Shown: positions 46,449 to 57,763 of the stretch, one piece after another
How the letters are laid out: each line of letters starts with the position of its first letter
Numbering within the stretch: position 1 is the first letter of the stretch
Source of the DNA: Purpureocillium takamizusanense
Lineage: Eukaryota > Ascomycota > Sordariomycetes > Hypocreales > Ophiocordycipitaceae
Reading direction: 5' to 3'
DNA: 64,000 nucleotides
Assembly (NCBI RefSeq): GCF_022605165.1
Contig: NC_063070.1
Coordinates: 2,604,001 to 2,668,000, forward strand
Position numbers and translations under genes: made by a program
Notes under the pieces: generated by a model
What the model saw: only the letters and a program-made list of their open reading frames with translations
Told to the model about the DNA's origin: nothing
Databases searched by the model: none

Positions 46449-48045
46449 ATGCTGTCCACGAGAGCGGCGCCCAGTAAGGCTGTCAGCCTCTCGCGGACCG
46501 CCGTGAGGGGCTTGGCTACCGTGCAGGATGGCACCCCCAAGCGGACCTACGGCGGTCTCAAGGACCAGGACCGCATTTTCCAGAACCTCTACGGACGATA
46601 CCCCGCCGACCTCGCGAGCGCGAAGAAGATGGGCGACTGGCACAAGACGAAGGAGATTATCCTCAAGGGCCATGACTGGATCATCAACGAGGTCAAGGCC
46701 TCGGGCCTGCGAGGCCGCGGTGGCGCCGGCTTCCCCTCGGGCCTCAAGTGGGTATGTTTTCGCGCGATTGATACAATTCGGCTTTCGCACGAGCGGCTTT
46801 GGCTAACCCGCTCGATCTATGCAGTCTTTCATGAACTTCAAGGACTGGGACAAGGACACGAAGCCCCGATACCTGGTCGTCAACGCCGACGAGGGCGAAC
46901 CCGGAACCTGCAAGGACCGCGAGATTATGCGAAAGGACCCCCACAAGCTCGTCGAGGGCTGCCTTGTTGCCGGCCGAGCCATGAACGCGAGCGCTGCCTA
47001 CATCTATATCCGAGGTGAATTCGTTTACGAGGCCCAGGTTCTCCAGAACGCCATCAACGAAGCCTACAAGGACGGCCTCATCGGCAAGAACGCCTGCGGC
47101 TCGGGTTACGACTTCGACGTCTTCATTCACCGCGGTGGCGGCGCCTACGTCTGCGGCGAAGAGACCTCTCTCATCGAATCGCTCGAGGGCAAGCCTGGCA
47201 AGCCGCGCCTCAAGCCTCCGTTCCCCGCTGCCGTCGGTCTGTTCGGCTGCCCTTCCACCGTCGCCAACGTCGAGACGGTGGCTGTGGCGCCGACCATCTG
47301 CCGCCGCGGTGGCAACTGGTTCGCCGGCTTCGGCCGCGAGCGCAACCAGGGCACCAAGCTGTTCTGCATTTCCGGACACGTTAACAACCCCTGCACTGTC
47401 GAGGAGGAGATGTCCATCCCGCTTCGCGAGCTCATCGACAAGCACTGTGGCGGCGTGCGTGGTGGCTGGGATAACCTGCAGGCCATCATCCCCGGTGGCT
47501 CGTCGACTCCCATCCTGCCCAAGTCAATTTGCGACGACCAGCTTATGGACTTTGACGCGCTCAAGGACAGCCAGTCTGGTCTGGGTACTGCTGCCGTCAT
47601 CGTGATGGACAAGAGCGCCGACGTCGTTCGCGCCATTGCCCGGTTGAGCCACTTTTACCGCCACGAGAGTTGCGGCCAATGCACGCCGTGCCGAGAGGGA
47701 AGCAAGTGGACGGAGCAGATCATGTCGCGGTTTGAGAAGGGTCAGGGCCGCGAGCGGGAGATTGACATGCTCCAGGAGCTGACGAAGCAGGTTGAGGGAC
47801 ACACCATCTGCGGTAAGAGACACCTTGAAAATCGCAATATGTGGTACGTGCTTGATCGACTGACTGGCCATGTAGCTCTGGGAGAGGCTTTCGCCTGGCC
47901 CATCCAGGGCCTGATCCGCCACTTCCGGCCCGAGCTAGAGGCGCGGATGCAGAACTTTGCGAAGGAGAACGGCGGCGAGGCGCTGGCCGGCGGTTGGGCG
48001 CGCGACACCCGGGCCCAAGGGAAACTGACTTCTCCGGGAATGTAA
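46449..48045 (+). CDS. NDUFV1: NADH:ubiquinone oxidoreductase 51 kDa subunit (complex I, NDUFV1)
   Basis: This is the NADH- and FMN-binding subunit of complex I, carrying a [4Fe-4S] cluster at the tip of the matrix arm. Exons are 46449-46751, 46825-47812 and 47876-48045, giving 486 aa. The presequence is [20 protein letters not shown]. Motifs are [17 protein letters not shown] (FMN/NADH), [35 protein letters not shown], and the cluster ligands [13 protein letters not shown] plus the fourth cysteine in [13 protein letters not shown]. Intron 47813-47875 is 63 nt and stop-free, so the unspliced frame reads through. Removing it is required to recreate the conserved CALGEAF segment right after the fourth ligand. 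Confidence 0.97.
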
Positions 48046-48671
48046 TGGTTGCACCTAGACAAACGAAAGAGGGTTAGATGCGGGGGAGTTGGGGCGATGA
48101 TGTCAAGCGTCGAGGGCGGGCATTTGGCCCGTAGCTACATCCGCGCACGCTGCCGGTGTTGTATCTAGTATTTTTCTATGTGTTGAATGCGATGAGTAAG
48201 GTTGACATTGCGTGTTTCGTTCGTATTTCTCGGACTCGGGCGTGGTTTGGCGGCGAGATGATGTGGCCTTTCGCATGTCGCTGATCTCACAGAGACGTGA
48301 TTAGTGACAGTAGCTGGCATGATCAAAAACCTGTCACGAAGATGGCACCATATCGGCATCACGCAAGAAGGGGATTTGGGCAAGTGTCGTTCCGGTGGTT
48401 GGGAGTGGCCGGGCCGGGGCGGGCGCAGCTGCGACTTCGGGCGAACCGGGATACGCTGGCGACTGCTCACTCGGCTTTAACTCATCAAACGCAGATCCCA
48501 AGTTCCCAACACTCTTAACATTCGCACACGCTTTTGGTTTTTGCCGTAGTCACCTCAATTCATACACACTTACTACGCGCATACTGCTGCGCAAGAATTC
48601 TACTGCTCTCTCTCTCTCTCGCAGCATCGTTCTGCTTGGGTTGCGGCGAGGCAACCCGACGACTTCGCATT
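48046..48671. promoter_or_regulatory. 3' region of NDUFV1 and promoter of the peroxin-11C gene
   Basis: These 626 bp have no supported coding frame. The segment just before 48672 contains CT repeats (48605-48625), typical of fungal leaders. Confidence 0.4.
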
Positions 48672-49062
48672 ATGGTGGGCATCGTGGAGCAATTTACCGC
48701 ATTTGGGACGGACATTGGTACGTAGCGTAACCCCTCCTCCTCTCTCCTCCCCCCTTCCTGCCATGGGACGCGTCCCCCTCGCCACGCAAAAGTCGCTGAC
48801 GCCGCCGTCGTCGCAGTCGGCCTGGAGCGCCTCCTGCGCTTCGTCCAGTCCGTCTTCCTGATCCTCACCTCGTACCCGTCCCTCATCGCCAGGTACCTGC
48901 TGCCCTCGCGCCCGGCCTCGGTGCACGTCTCCACCGAGACGTCCCTGCTGGAGCTGCAGTCGCGCCTGAACCTCACGCGCCGCGCGATCCGCCTCTTCTG
49001 GTTCCTCGGCAGCTTCCAGGCCGGCTGGGCGCTGTACGTGGCCGATGACGGCTACGACAACA

Positions 49063-49093
<31 letters not shown>

Positions 49094-49715
49094 TAAGTCG
49101 CTGGAAACGTGGCTCGACATCATCGCCTCGTCGTGCTTCGGCATGTTCGGCCTCGTCGAGTCCGCCACGCTCGTCGACCTCGCGCGCGTGCAGGGCGTCG
49201 CGCTGCTGGGCCTCGGCGAGGCGTCGCGGCTCGACGCCCAGGCGCAGACGCTGTGGTTCGCCGCGCTGTACGCGTCGGCGCTGAGCTCGGGCGTGAAGCT
49301 GCTGCGGCTGCTCGCGCACAAGCCCGTGCCGGCGACGGGCGACGCCTTTGCCGGTGTGGACGAGCTTATCAGTGGTGACGGCGGCGGCGACGACGACGAG
49401 AAGCGGGAGGAGGACGAGAAGGAGAAGGAGAAGACGACGACAACAGGCCGAGTGATGACCATGGCGGAGCAGCGTGCCCTGGCCAAGAAGCGCAAGGACG
49501 AGCGCAAGGCGTGGATGGCCGAGGTCAACGCCAAGGCGGGCGCGCTGGCCATGAAGCTGCTTGCCGATATACTCGACATGGTGATCCCGGCGTGGAGCCT
49601 GGGCTGGGTCGAGGTCCATGTTGGGCTCGTTGGCGTTGCCATGTTTTGCAGCACGGTGCTGACGAGCGCGGCTGTGTGGAGCAGGTGCGTGAAGCAGCTG
49701 CAGAAGAAGGCATAG
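48672..49715 (+). CDS. Peroxin-11C-like protein (peroxisome proliferation)
   Basis: This is a PEX11-family membrane protein that promotes elongation and division of peroxisomes. It has two exons, 48672-48717 and 48817-49715, around a 99-nt intron, and encodes 314 aa. Family traits are the N-terminal amphipathic region (GLERLLRFVQSVFLILTSYP), RLNLTRRAIRLFWFLGSFQAG, a hydrophobic segment (IIASSCFGMFGLVESATLVD), ARVQG...LWFAALYAS, and a C-terminal membrane span (VHVGLVGVAMFCSTVLTSAA). Two low-complexity inserts are expanded: nine consecutive glycines coded by GGC/GGT repeats (49068-49094), and an acidic Lys/Glu/Asp-Thr run (about 49382-49445). It is convergent with the CUE2-like gene. Confidence 0.88.
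49068..49094 (+). repeat. GGC/GGT trinucleotide repeat coding for nine glycines in peroxin-11C
   Basis: An in-frame trinucleotide expansion inserts a glycine run between NNR and KSLETW, in the loop before the central membrane-associated segment. Related proteins usually lack such a run, so this is probably a recent slippage product. Confidence 0.75.
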
Positions 49716-50006
49716 ATGAGAGAAGGAGAGAGAGAGAGAGAGGGGGGGTGGTAGTCGACTTTTGGTAAAACAGGTCTGGCAACAGGACTTGATCAACATA
49801 AACGTTTGCTCCGGGGACACGGGGAAGCATAGATTGGTAAAAATGGGTAGACTTTCCAGTAAACTCCTCTACAGTTGGTATCACGTCTATCCTGACCTCT
49901 ACTCCAGCCCATCCGCTATGCCAGAAACCATGTACTCAAAAACATTCCATGCCATGCCACGCCCCAGAACCCCTCAACTTCTCCGCAAAAGGGGGCACGG
50001 GCACCA

Positions 50007-51796
50007 TCAACGACGTCCAGTCACGACAAATTTGCCCGTCTCTACATGAAACTTCCACCCGTCCTGCAGGAGGGCCGCGGCGACGGCCTGTCTCAGCTGC
50101 GAGACGCCGCCAGTGCTATGGCGGCCGAGGCCTGTGATGACGGTGAAGCCGCCCTGCTCCCTGGCCTTTTTGCTTCTGAACTCGCCGAGCCCCTGCCACC
50201 AGTCCTGCGTTTTCTGACGCGCAATCCTCACGCCGTCCTGGATCACGACGCCGTGCAGGTCGATCGAGTTCGATGTGCTCTGCTCCTCCACCAGCAGGTC
50301 CGCGGCTGTGGCAGTAGCCTGTTGAGCGTACCTGGCCTGCTCGCGGGCACGGTCGGTGTAGTACGAGGCGGCCTGCCTGTACAGCGGGCTCGAAGCACCT
50401 CTCCGATGGAACTGGGCCGCGGAAGAGAGCGCATCTACCCGAGCTTGGTGGTAGCTATTTGCCGCCTGAACAGCCTGCGAATAGTCCATGGACGGGACAG
50501 CGGGAGCTTTTGTGGCGAGCATCCCCACCTGTCCAGCAGCCTTGGAAGTGGGCGCCGGGACATCAGCGCCCTCGATCCCATCTCGCGGCAGCGGCGTCAG
50601 TCTATAAGTCAGACCTAGCTTCTGTGCCTTTGGCTGCTTTGTAAAATGCCGGTTGAGCAGCGAGGCCAGATCGTCGGCAAACTGCGGAATCGACCCGGCG
50701 ACGTGAACGATGGTGGGCATGTACTTTTCGGGAACGTGCCGGTATTTGCGTGTCATCGCCTCTGCATGTTCTTTGCCTGCCTCGTCTTGAGTCTCGATCC
50801 CGTGGGACAGAAACTGGTCCAGGAGTTCGACAGCCGTTGCGCCTTTGGAGCGGTCGCATTTATGGTACGCTTCCGACACTTCCTCTGAGCGCATACCGAA
50901 CCTTTCGGCGATATACTGGATGTCATCTTGACCTGGTTCATGAAGTCAGCAGGTGTTGTAGCAGCATGGAAAGGGGACATGGGGGGAAGTGGGGGGGGGG
51001 GGGGGGCTCTCACCATTGGTCTCGAGGTTGGGAGGCGTGGTGTCGGCCAAATCCGATCCTGGATTTGGAGCTTTCTTACCCTTCTTCTTCCGCTTTCCCT
51101 TGGAGGCAGTCGCGTCTTCAGGCGTGAAAAAACCGTCTATACCCTTCATCTGCTGACCTGTGGAGGTGAGGTACTGAATGTTGAGAAGGTCGTCCAAGGC
51201 AGTCTGAACGTCACCATTGGCCTTCTTGAGAGAGTACTCGACGTCATATGGCTTGAGGTCGGCGAACATTGACTGCAGCAAGAGCAACTTAGACTCTTCG
51301 CTGTCATTGTCAAACGTCGTGAGACGGGGGATGGCAGCCGAGCAGTCTACCGCGGCCGAGCCTATGCTTGACGGATCGGTTGCATTGGTCTGGGAAGCCG
51401 GGTGGCTGACGCTGGGCGTCGTCGTTGGCTCGTCCTTCAGTCCGTCACTGTCGCCTTCCGGCGCGATGGGAATGCCGCTGGGGTTGAAGCCGGTAGCTTC
51501 CTCGGACGGCACGCTTTGCGCCAGGCCCTCGAGAGTGGCTTTGGCTGCATCGTAGGCCTTTGGATCAGCGAGATTGTAGTCGCCAGCAATTGCAACTATG
51601 AGAGCCTCGTCGAGCAGACTGTGGAACGCGTCCTGACGATGAGTTAGCCTGACGTCAATGTTTACCTCCGACTCGTTGAAGTTACGTGCCGACTCGACAA
51701 AATGTTCATGTGTAGCGGGCCTTGAGCTGAGGAAGAGCTAGAAAATTCTCATACCACTAGACTTTGGACGGGGTCCGGTTTGTTCTCAGTCTTCAT
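50007..51796 (-). CDS. CUE2: CUE2-like protein: CUE, DUF1771 and Smr domains (no-go decay endonuclease)
   Basis: The yeast homologue Cue2 cleaves mRNA at collided ribosomes during no-go decay. Exons are 51796-51755 (14 codons), 51632-51014 and 50932-50007, giving 528 aa. The CUE-like helices are ESKLLLLQSMFADLKPYDVE...NGDVQTALDDLL, preceded by an N-terminal helical region (DAFHSLLDEALIVAIAGDYN). A second UBA/CUE-like helix follows (RSEEVSEAYHKCDRSKGAT). DUF1771 is YRQAASYYTDRAREQARYAQ. The Smr domain has the catalytic-type motif DLHG (445-448) and TGLGRHS (His492), and ends GWKFHVETGKFVVTGRR. The start at 51796 comes from a phase-0 intron (51633-51754) with a GGCTAACTC branch site. The long open frame alone has only a GTG. 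Intron 50933-51013 contains a 16-base G:C homopolymer. Confidence 0.92.
50991..51006. repeat. G16 homopolymer inside a CUE2-like intron
   Basis: A run of 16 G on the plus strand (C16 in the transcript) begins seven bases after the intron donor (GTGAGAG). It is probably length-variable and prone to sequencing error, but it lies inside the intron and does not affect the reading frame. Confidence 0.85.
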
Positions 51797-53062
51797 GCCG
51801 GCACTACGCCACGGCGGAACGGGGAGATGGAACGTTTGATCTTGGGAAGGTCAAGAGGCTCTGAAGCGCAGGCATTCTCTTGAGTTTGGACGAGAAAGTT
51901 GAACGTATTCGGCGCTGATATGGCTTTGAAAGACAAAGGATCAAATCATCGCTTTGGAGTACGCGCTGGGTGTCGTGATGACGATGTCGAGGAGAGTGCG
52001 TACAGTGGTAGGGTAAGGTAGTGTTGGTGATGACTGTTGAGTACGAAGTAGGTGCCTTATTGACGTGGGACTACGGTGACATGGACGTGCAGGCGGGGCT
52101 CTGGAGGTGTTGCGGTGGACTCAACTGTGCTGGGGGTGCAGCCGGCAGCGGGGCAACGACGTCACGTGCAGCCCGTGGCAGGCACCTCACCTATTACAAG
52201 TTGTGCAACCGTGACTGACGCGACAATTCGGGAGTCAAGACCTGGCTATTCGTGACTGGACATTTACCTTTTGCTTCAGTCAAGTGCCGCCGCCAAACAC
52301 AAACATAAAAAATATAAAAGAAGAACCAGATGCCAACGGCGACAGCCCACACACAAAAGAAAGACGAGACCTCGTACTCAGGCTAGACCGTCTCCGCTGA
52401 CGATTCATTTGCTTGTCTCAACTTTGGCCTGCGACAAAATGCGGCCGTACCCTGAAAAGCCGGCGCTGCTGGTCTAACCGCGAGGCCAGCGCGTCATAGA
52501 TGGAGCAGCAGGCCGGGTGGGTTTGTGGACGGCCAGCGTTGATGAGCTGTGAGAGCTTGGGACTCAGGCTTGATGGGACGCTTGTGTCACGCGCCAGCAC
52601 AGCGACGTAGCAGCGGGCGCTGGCATGGATGGAATCATCCATGATGCCCGGGGCGGGGTCAATCGTTAGCGAGGCCAGCAGCACCCAACCTCCCCATCCG
52701 GGCGCCGACGCCGGCAAATGCTACCTACCTTACTAGTGGCCTCGGGGCGGCGTCCCACTGAAGCCACGACGTCAGGCACACGCACTCTGCCCTTCAGTGG
52801 CTGACCGAGGCTCCCCCCCATCCTGTCGCATCGGGTGACATATTGCCTGCTCCATCCGCGGCCGTAGCTTGAAGCCTCCAACATCCTCTCATCAATTGTC
52901 GACATCCCACGCCCGACACAGCATAGCCCATCTGCTGTCGCACCGTCCATTTCCTTGTCGCCTCTTGTTCTCGAACCCGTTTCGCGTCCGAACCCAGGCA
53001 TTGCGCCATTGAAAAGGCACTCACCTACCTCCGAGGCGGCCGAGACGGCCCACCACAACGGG
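51797..53062. promoter_or_regulatory. Divergent upstream region, CUE2-like and NPC1 genes
   Basis: These 1.27 kb lie between divergent starts. Short CTACCTACCTTACTAG elements lie near 52719-52735. No coding frame shows codon bias; frames at 52666-53058 are shadows. The right 150 bp should contain the NPC1 leader. Confidence 0.4.
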
Positions 53063-56000
53063 ATGCGTCATCGAGTCGCGCCTCTGCTCGGGGCGGCGTC
53101 TCTGCTCGCTGTCCAGCTCGTCGCCGCCGATCCATACACTCCCAAACACGAGCCGGGGAGATGCGCATTCAGGGGCCAGTGCGGCAAGCAGAGCTTCTTC
53201 GGCAAGGAGCTGCCGTGCGTCGACAATGGCGCCGCGACGGACCCAGACGCGGAGCTCCGGAAGGAGATCGTCGACCTCTGCGGTAGCGAATGGAGCGAAG
53301 GCCCGGTCTGCTGCACCATCGAGCAGGTAAGTGGCTCTCCAACAGCCGTCTCGCTTCTCTGCTGACATCCTCCTACAGGTCAAGGCGCTCAAGTCCGAGA
53401 TGGGAACGCCAAACACCCTCATCGGCTCGTGTCCAGCGTGCAAGCACAACTTCTTCAACCTCTTTTGCAAGTTCACCTGCTCTCCCGACCAATCAGTCTT
53501 CATAAATATCACCGATGCCGCGTCCAAGAACGGAAAGCAGCTCGTCACGGAGCTTGACCAGCTCATATCCGAAGAGTACGGCACTGGCCTTTACAACAGC
53601 TGCAAGGAGGTCAAATTCGGCGGCGCCAACAGTCGGGCCATGGACTTGATTGGCGGTGGTGCCAAAAACTACCACGAGATGCTCAAGTTCCTGGGCGACA
53701 AGAAGCCTCTCGTTGGATCGCCCTTCCAAATCAACTTCCCCAACTCGACAAGCGACTCAAAAATGGGTCCCTTGGATATGAAGCCGAAACAGTGCAATGA
53801 CGAGGACCCCGACTACCGCTGCGTCTGCGTCGACTGCCCCGAAGTCTGCCCCAAACTGCCGGCTGTGAAGCGCTCAGGCTCCTGCCGGGTGGGCGTACTA
53901 CCATGCCTGTCGTTTGCCTCCATCTTCACCTATGGCATCCTGCTGCTTGCTTTCGCGGCGTTTGTCTTCGGACACGTCGCATGGAGGAGATATGCGCAAC
54001 ATCGTGTCGAGCGCACGAGGCTCCTCCACGAGTCATCGCTGAGCGATGACGAGGACGAGGGCGGTCCGGTTCTGACAGAGGCGATGCGCGACCGTCCCAC
54101 AAAGCGGTACTGGCTCAACGACCGGTGCGACAAGATATTTTACCAGCTTGGCCACGCCGCGGCGCGCTTCCCTGGCCTTACCATCCTGGCAAGCTTCGTG
54201 GTGGTAGCCGTACTCAGCGCTGGATGGTTCAGGTTCGACCTGGAAAAGGAACCAGCCCGCCTCTGGGTCAGCCCGACATCTGCCGCTGCCCAAGAGAAGC
54301 ACTACTTTGACTCGAACTTTGGGCCCTTCTACCGCGCTGAGAAAATATTCCTCGTCAACGACACTACGGCCGCCGGCCCCAGCCCTGTTCTGAGCTATGA
54401 CACGCTGAAATGGTGGGCGGACGTTGAGAAGACCATTGAGAGGATCCAGAGTCCGACTTTCGGCGACTTCCTACATGATTTGTGCTTTAAGCCGGCCAAT
54501 GACGCCTGTGTTGTTCAGTCAGTCACGGGGTATTGGTGGGCCAAAGGCGGCATCAGCAAGAAGTCATGGAAGCAGGACCTCCGGAGCTGTGCCAAATCCC
54601 CAGTCGACTGCCGGCCGGAGTTTGGACAACCCATCGAGCCCGACATGGTCCTGGGCAGCTATGGAGACGACGTTGCGGATGCCCCGGCGATCACGACCAC
54701 CTGGGTCGTCAGGAACGCCGAGGAGGGCACCGCAGCTTTGGCGCGGGCCATCGATTGGGAGAATGCTCTTCGGGACCGACTACTCGAGGTCCAAGAAGAA
54801 GCACAGAGCCGAGGACTTCGGCTGTCGTTCACTACGGAGATTAGCCTTGAGCAAGAGCTGAACAAGTCGACGAACACCGATGCCAAGATCATCGTGGTAA
54901 GCTACGTCGTCATGTTCATCTACGCCTGCATGGCTCTGGGAACGCCGTTCAAGCATATTTTCAGGAATCCTGCGCTGCTTCTCGTCGAGTCCAAGGTGAC
55001 GCTGGGCCTTGTGGGAATCATCATCGTGTTGATGTCCATTACCGCGTCCATTGGCTTCTTTTCCTGGGTCGGACTCAAAGCCACACTCATCATCGTGGAG
55101 GTCATACCCTTCATTGTCCTAGCTGTCGGTGTCGACAACATCTTCCTTATAGTGCACGAGCTGGAGAGAGTCAACGTCAGCTGCCCTGACCAAATGGTCG
55201 AGGAGCGCGTTGCTCGGGCTCTCGGTCGCATGGGCCCATCGATCCTCTTTTCGGCCATGACGGAGACGGTTGCCTTTGCCCTCGGCGCGGCTGTTGGCAT
55301 GCCTGCCGTTCGAAACTTCGCCGCGTACGCCGCCGGCGCGGTTCTCGTCAATGCCATTCTTCAGATGACCATGTTCGTCTCGTTCCTCGCGCTCAACCAA
55401 ATGCGCGTAGAGGATCACCGTTGCGAACTTTGGCCCTTCTGGCAGGTTACCAAGGCACGGGTGCACCTCAACGGTGGAGGCGGCTTCATTCCAGGCGGCC
55501 GTGCCTCCGACTCTGACGAGGAAAGCCTGCTGCAAGTTTTCATCAAGAACACGTACGCCCCGAGTCTCTTCGGAAAGAAGGTCAAGCTGGGGGTTGTCAC
55601 AATCTTCTTGGGCGTCTTTGCCGCTGCTTTGGCACTGCTCCCGAGGATTCAGCTTGGTTTGGATCAGCGTGTAGCCATTCCGGACGGATCGTATCTGATT
55701 CCGTACTTCAACGACCTGTACGACTATATGGAGGTCGGGCCTCCTGTTTACTTTGTGACTCGAGGCGTGGACGCAACTCACCGGACGGAACAGCAGGAGC
55801 TGTGCTCACGCTTCACCACCTGCCAGTCGCTTTCGTTGACCAACACGCTTGAGCTCGAGAGACAGCGACCTGACGTTTCCTTCATCTCGTCACCAACGGC
55901 GAGCTGGGTTGACGACTTCTTCCTTTGGCTCAACCCAATATATGAGCGCTGCTGCATCGAGGACGGCAAGACTTGTTTTGCAGATCGGGAGCCAGCGTGG

Positions 56001-56933
56001 AACACGACGCTCTCTGGCATGCCAGAGAACCAAGAGTTTATCCACTACCTCGAGAAATTCCTGGCTGCACCTGCGGATGATGAATGCCCACTAGGTGGCC
56101 AGGCTGCCTACAGAGACGCCGTCGTGATCAACGATGCGGACAATAGCGTCAAGGCGACCAATTTCCGCTCTGCGCACACGCCTCTCCGGAGCCAAGACGA
56201 CTTCATCAACGCCTATTCCTCTGCTCGCCGCATCGCGTCCGACATCAAGGAGCGGACCGGGGCCGATGTATTCCCATATAGCGTCTTCTACATCTTCTTC
56301 GACCAGTATCTCAGCATCGTCCCGCTCACAGCAGGACTTCTCTGCGCCGCGGTCGGCATCATATTTGTCGTTGCTTCCCTGCTCCTGGGGTCGGTGCTGA
56401 CGTCCGCCGTCGTTGCGATTACGGTCATCATGAGCGTCGTCGACATCATGGGGGCCATGGCGGTGTTCAACGTCTCACTGAATGCCGTGTCACTCGTCAA
56501 CCTCATCATCTGCGTGGGCATATCAGTTGAGTTCTGTGCGCACATTGCACGCGCCTTCATGTTTCCGTCGCGGACGGTCATGGAGAGCAACAATAACGCG
56601 CTCCGCGGCCGCGACGCCCGGGCCTGGACCGCCCTCGTCAACGTTGGCGGCTCCGTCTTCTCGGGCATCACCATCACCAAGCTGCTCGGGGTGTGCGTCC
56701 TCGCCTTTACGCGCTCCAAGATCTTTGAGATTTACTACTTCCGCGTGTGGCTGGCGCTGGTCGTCTTCGCGGCGCTGCACGCCCTCGTGTTCTTGCCCGT
56801 GGCGCTGAGCATCGCGGGCGGGAGCGGCTACGTCGACCCGGAGAGCGAGGGGACGGCGGCGCAGGATCTGACCGATCGCAGATGGCGGGCCATCCGCGTC
56901 CACGACCATAGTGACTCGGAAGACGAGTACTAG
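53063..56933 (+). CDS. NCR1: NPC1/NCR1 Niemann-Pick type C sterol transporter
   Basis: This is a vacuolar/late-endosomal sterol transporter of the RND/patched superfamily. It has two exons, 53063-53326 and 53379-56933, around a 52-nt intron, and encodes 1272 aa. A signal peptide (LLGAASLLAVQLVAA) is followed by the cysteine-rich N-terminal sterol-binding domain: KHEPGRCAFRGQCGKQSFFG, CPACKHNFFNLFCKFTCSP, CKEVKFGG, RCVCVDCPEVCP. The first membrane span is near FASIFTYGILLLAFAAFVFG. The sterol-sensing domain begins near residue 592 (VVSYVVMFIYACMALG). It includes VGVDNIFLIVHELER and GRMGPSILFSAMTETVAFAL. The second RND half is in the C-terminal third (FDQYLSIVPLTAGLLCAAVG, ISVEFCAHIARAF). The short acidic tail has no lysosomal dileucine motif that I can identify with confidence. 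Confidence 0.97.
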
Positions 56934-57763
56934 CAAATCATAACGTAACCAATGGGCTGACTAGTTAGGGATGCGTGTGGCGTTGGAGCGAGCACATGAG
57001 AAGGGGCGGCTTTGGGCCTTTCAACTTTTTTCAAATGTACGACTGTTCGATACATGGCGTGGCGCACACGATTTGGGATCATGTAGATGGACAACATTAA
57101 ACAAAGTATCATCATCAATCTGGGTATGTGTCGGTGGGTGTGTTGCATGCTCATCGAGTCCACAGACATTAAACAGACAATGAGCGTTGGTCTCACAGCA
57201 CCTCGGAAGAAGGATGTGGTAGTAACAGTCCCTGTCCACGGTCAGCCGAAAACAAAACAACATGGGGCCAAGCGAGGCACCCCGAAGCCAGCTTTCTGCG
57301 TTACTCGGTCCTGTCTCTTCTTCCCGCCTGCGCTTTAGATGAAGAAGCCGCACCATTCGCTCGGTGCAGCGCCAGAACAGAGTTGGACGGGCCCGACCGG
57401 TGACGTTTCCTGCCCGCAGGAAACTCCATGCAAGCTCGGGTGTGGCAGCAGCCCAGCTGTCACGCGACCACATGTATTACGACGTACGAAGTAGAAACGG
57501 TTCCCTTTTACGGAGAGGTGCAGTGCTCCCCATGGGGCCGCGTCTCGCCACGGCACTTCTTGGTGTTACGGCTCAGCCTTGATCGTTTCATACAAGAGTA
57601 GCCATGACTGACCTGCCTTGAGGTTCTTTTGTCCAAGTCAGGCTTCTCATCAGAGAATGCAGCGCATCATCAACATTGCCAGATATAACATAAGCCGCTT
57701 GCGTTCAATACCGCGAGGAATCGACCTGCCCTTGTGCTCGACTCTGCGAGATACATTGCTACA
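56934..57763. other. 3' region of NPC1 and promoter of the zinc alcohol dehydrogenase
   Basis: These 830 bp between two plus-strand genes contain no supported gene or RNA. The sequence is AT-richer near 57070-57120, consistent with an NPC1 3' end. Confidence 0.35.

Noticed and set aside
50946..51512. CUE2-like N-terminus starting at the GTG near 51512
   Set aside because: The frame extends upstream to an acceptor at 51632 and joins a short ATG exon at 51796 with good splice signals.
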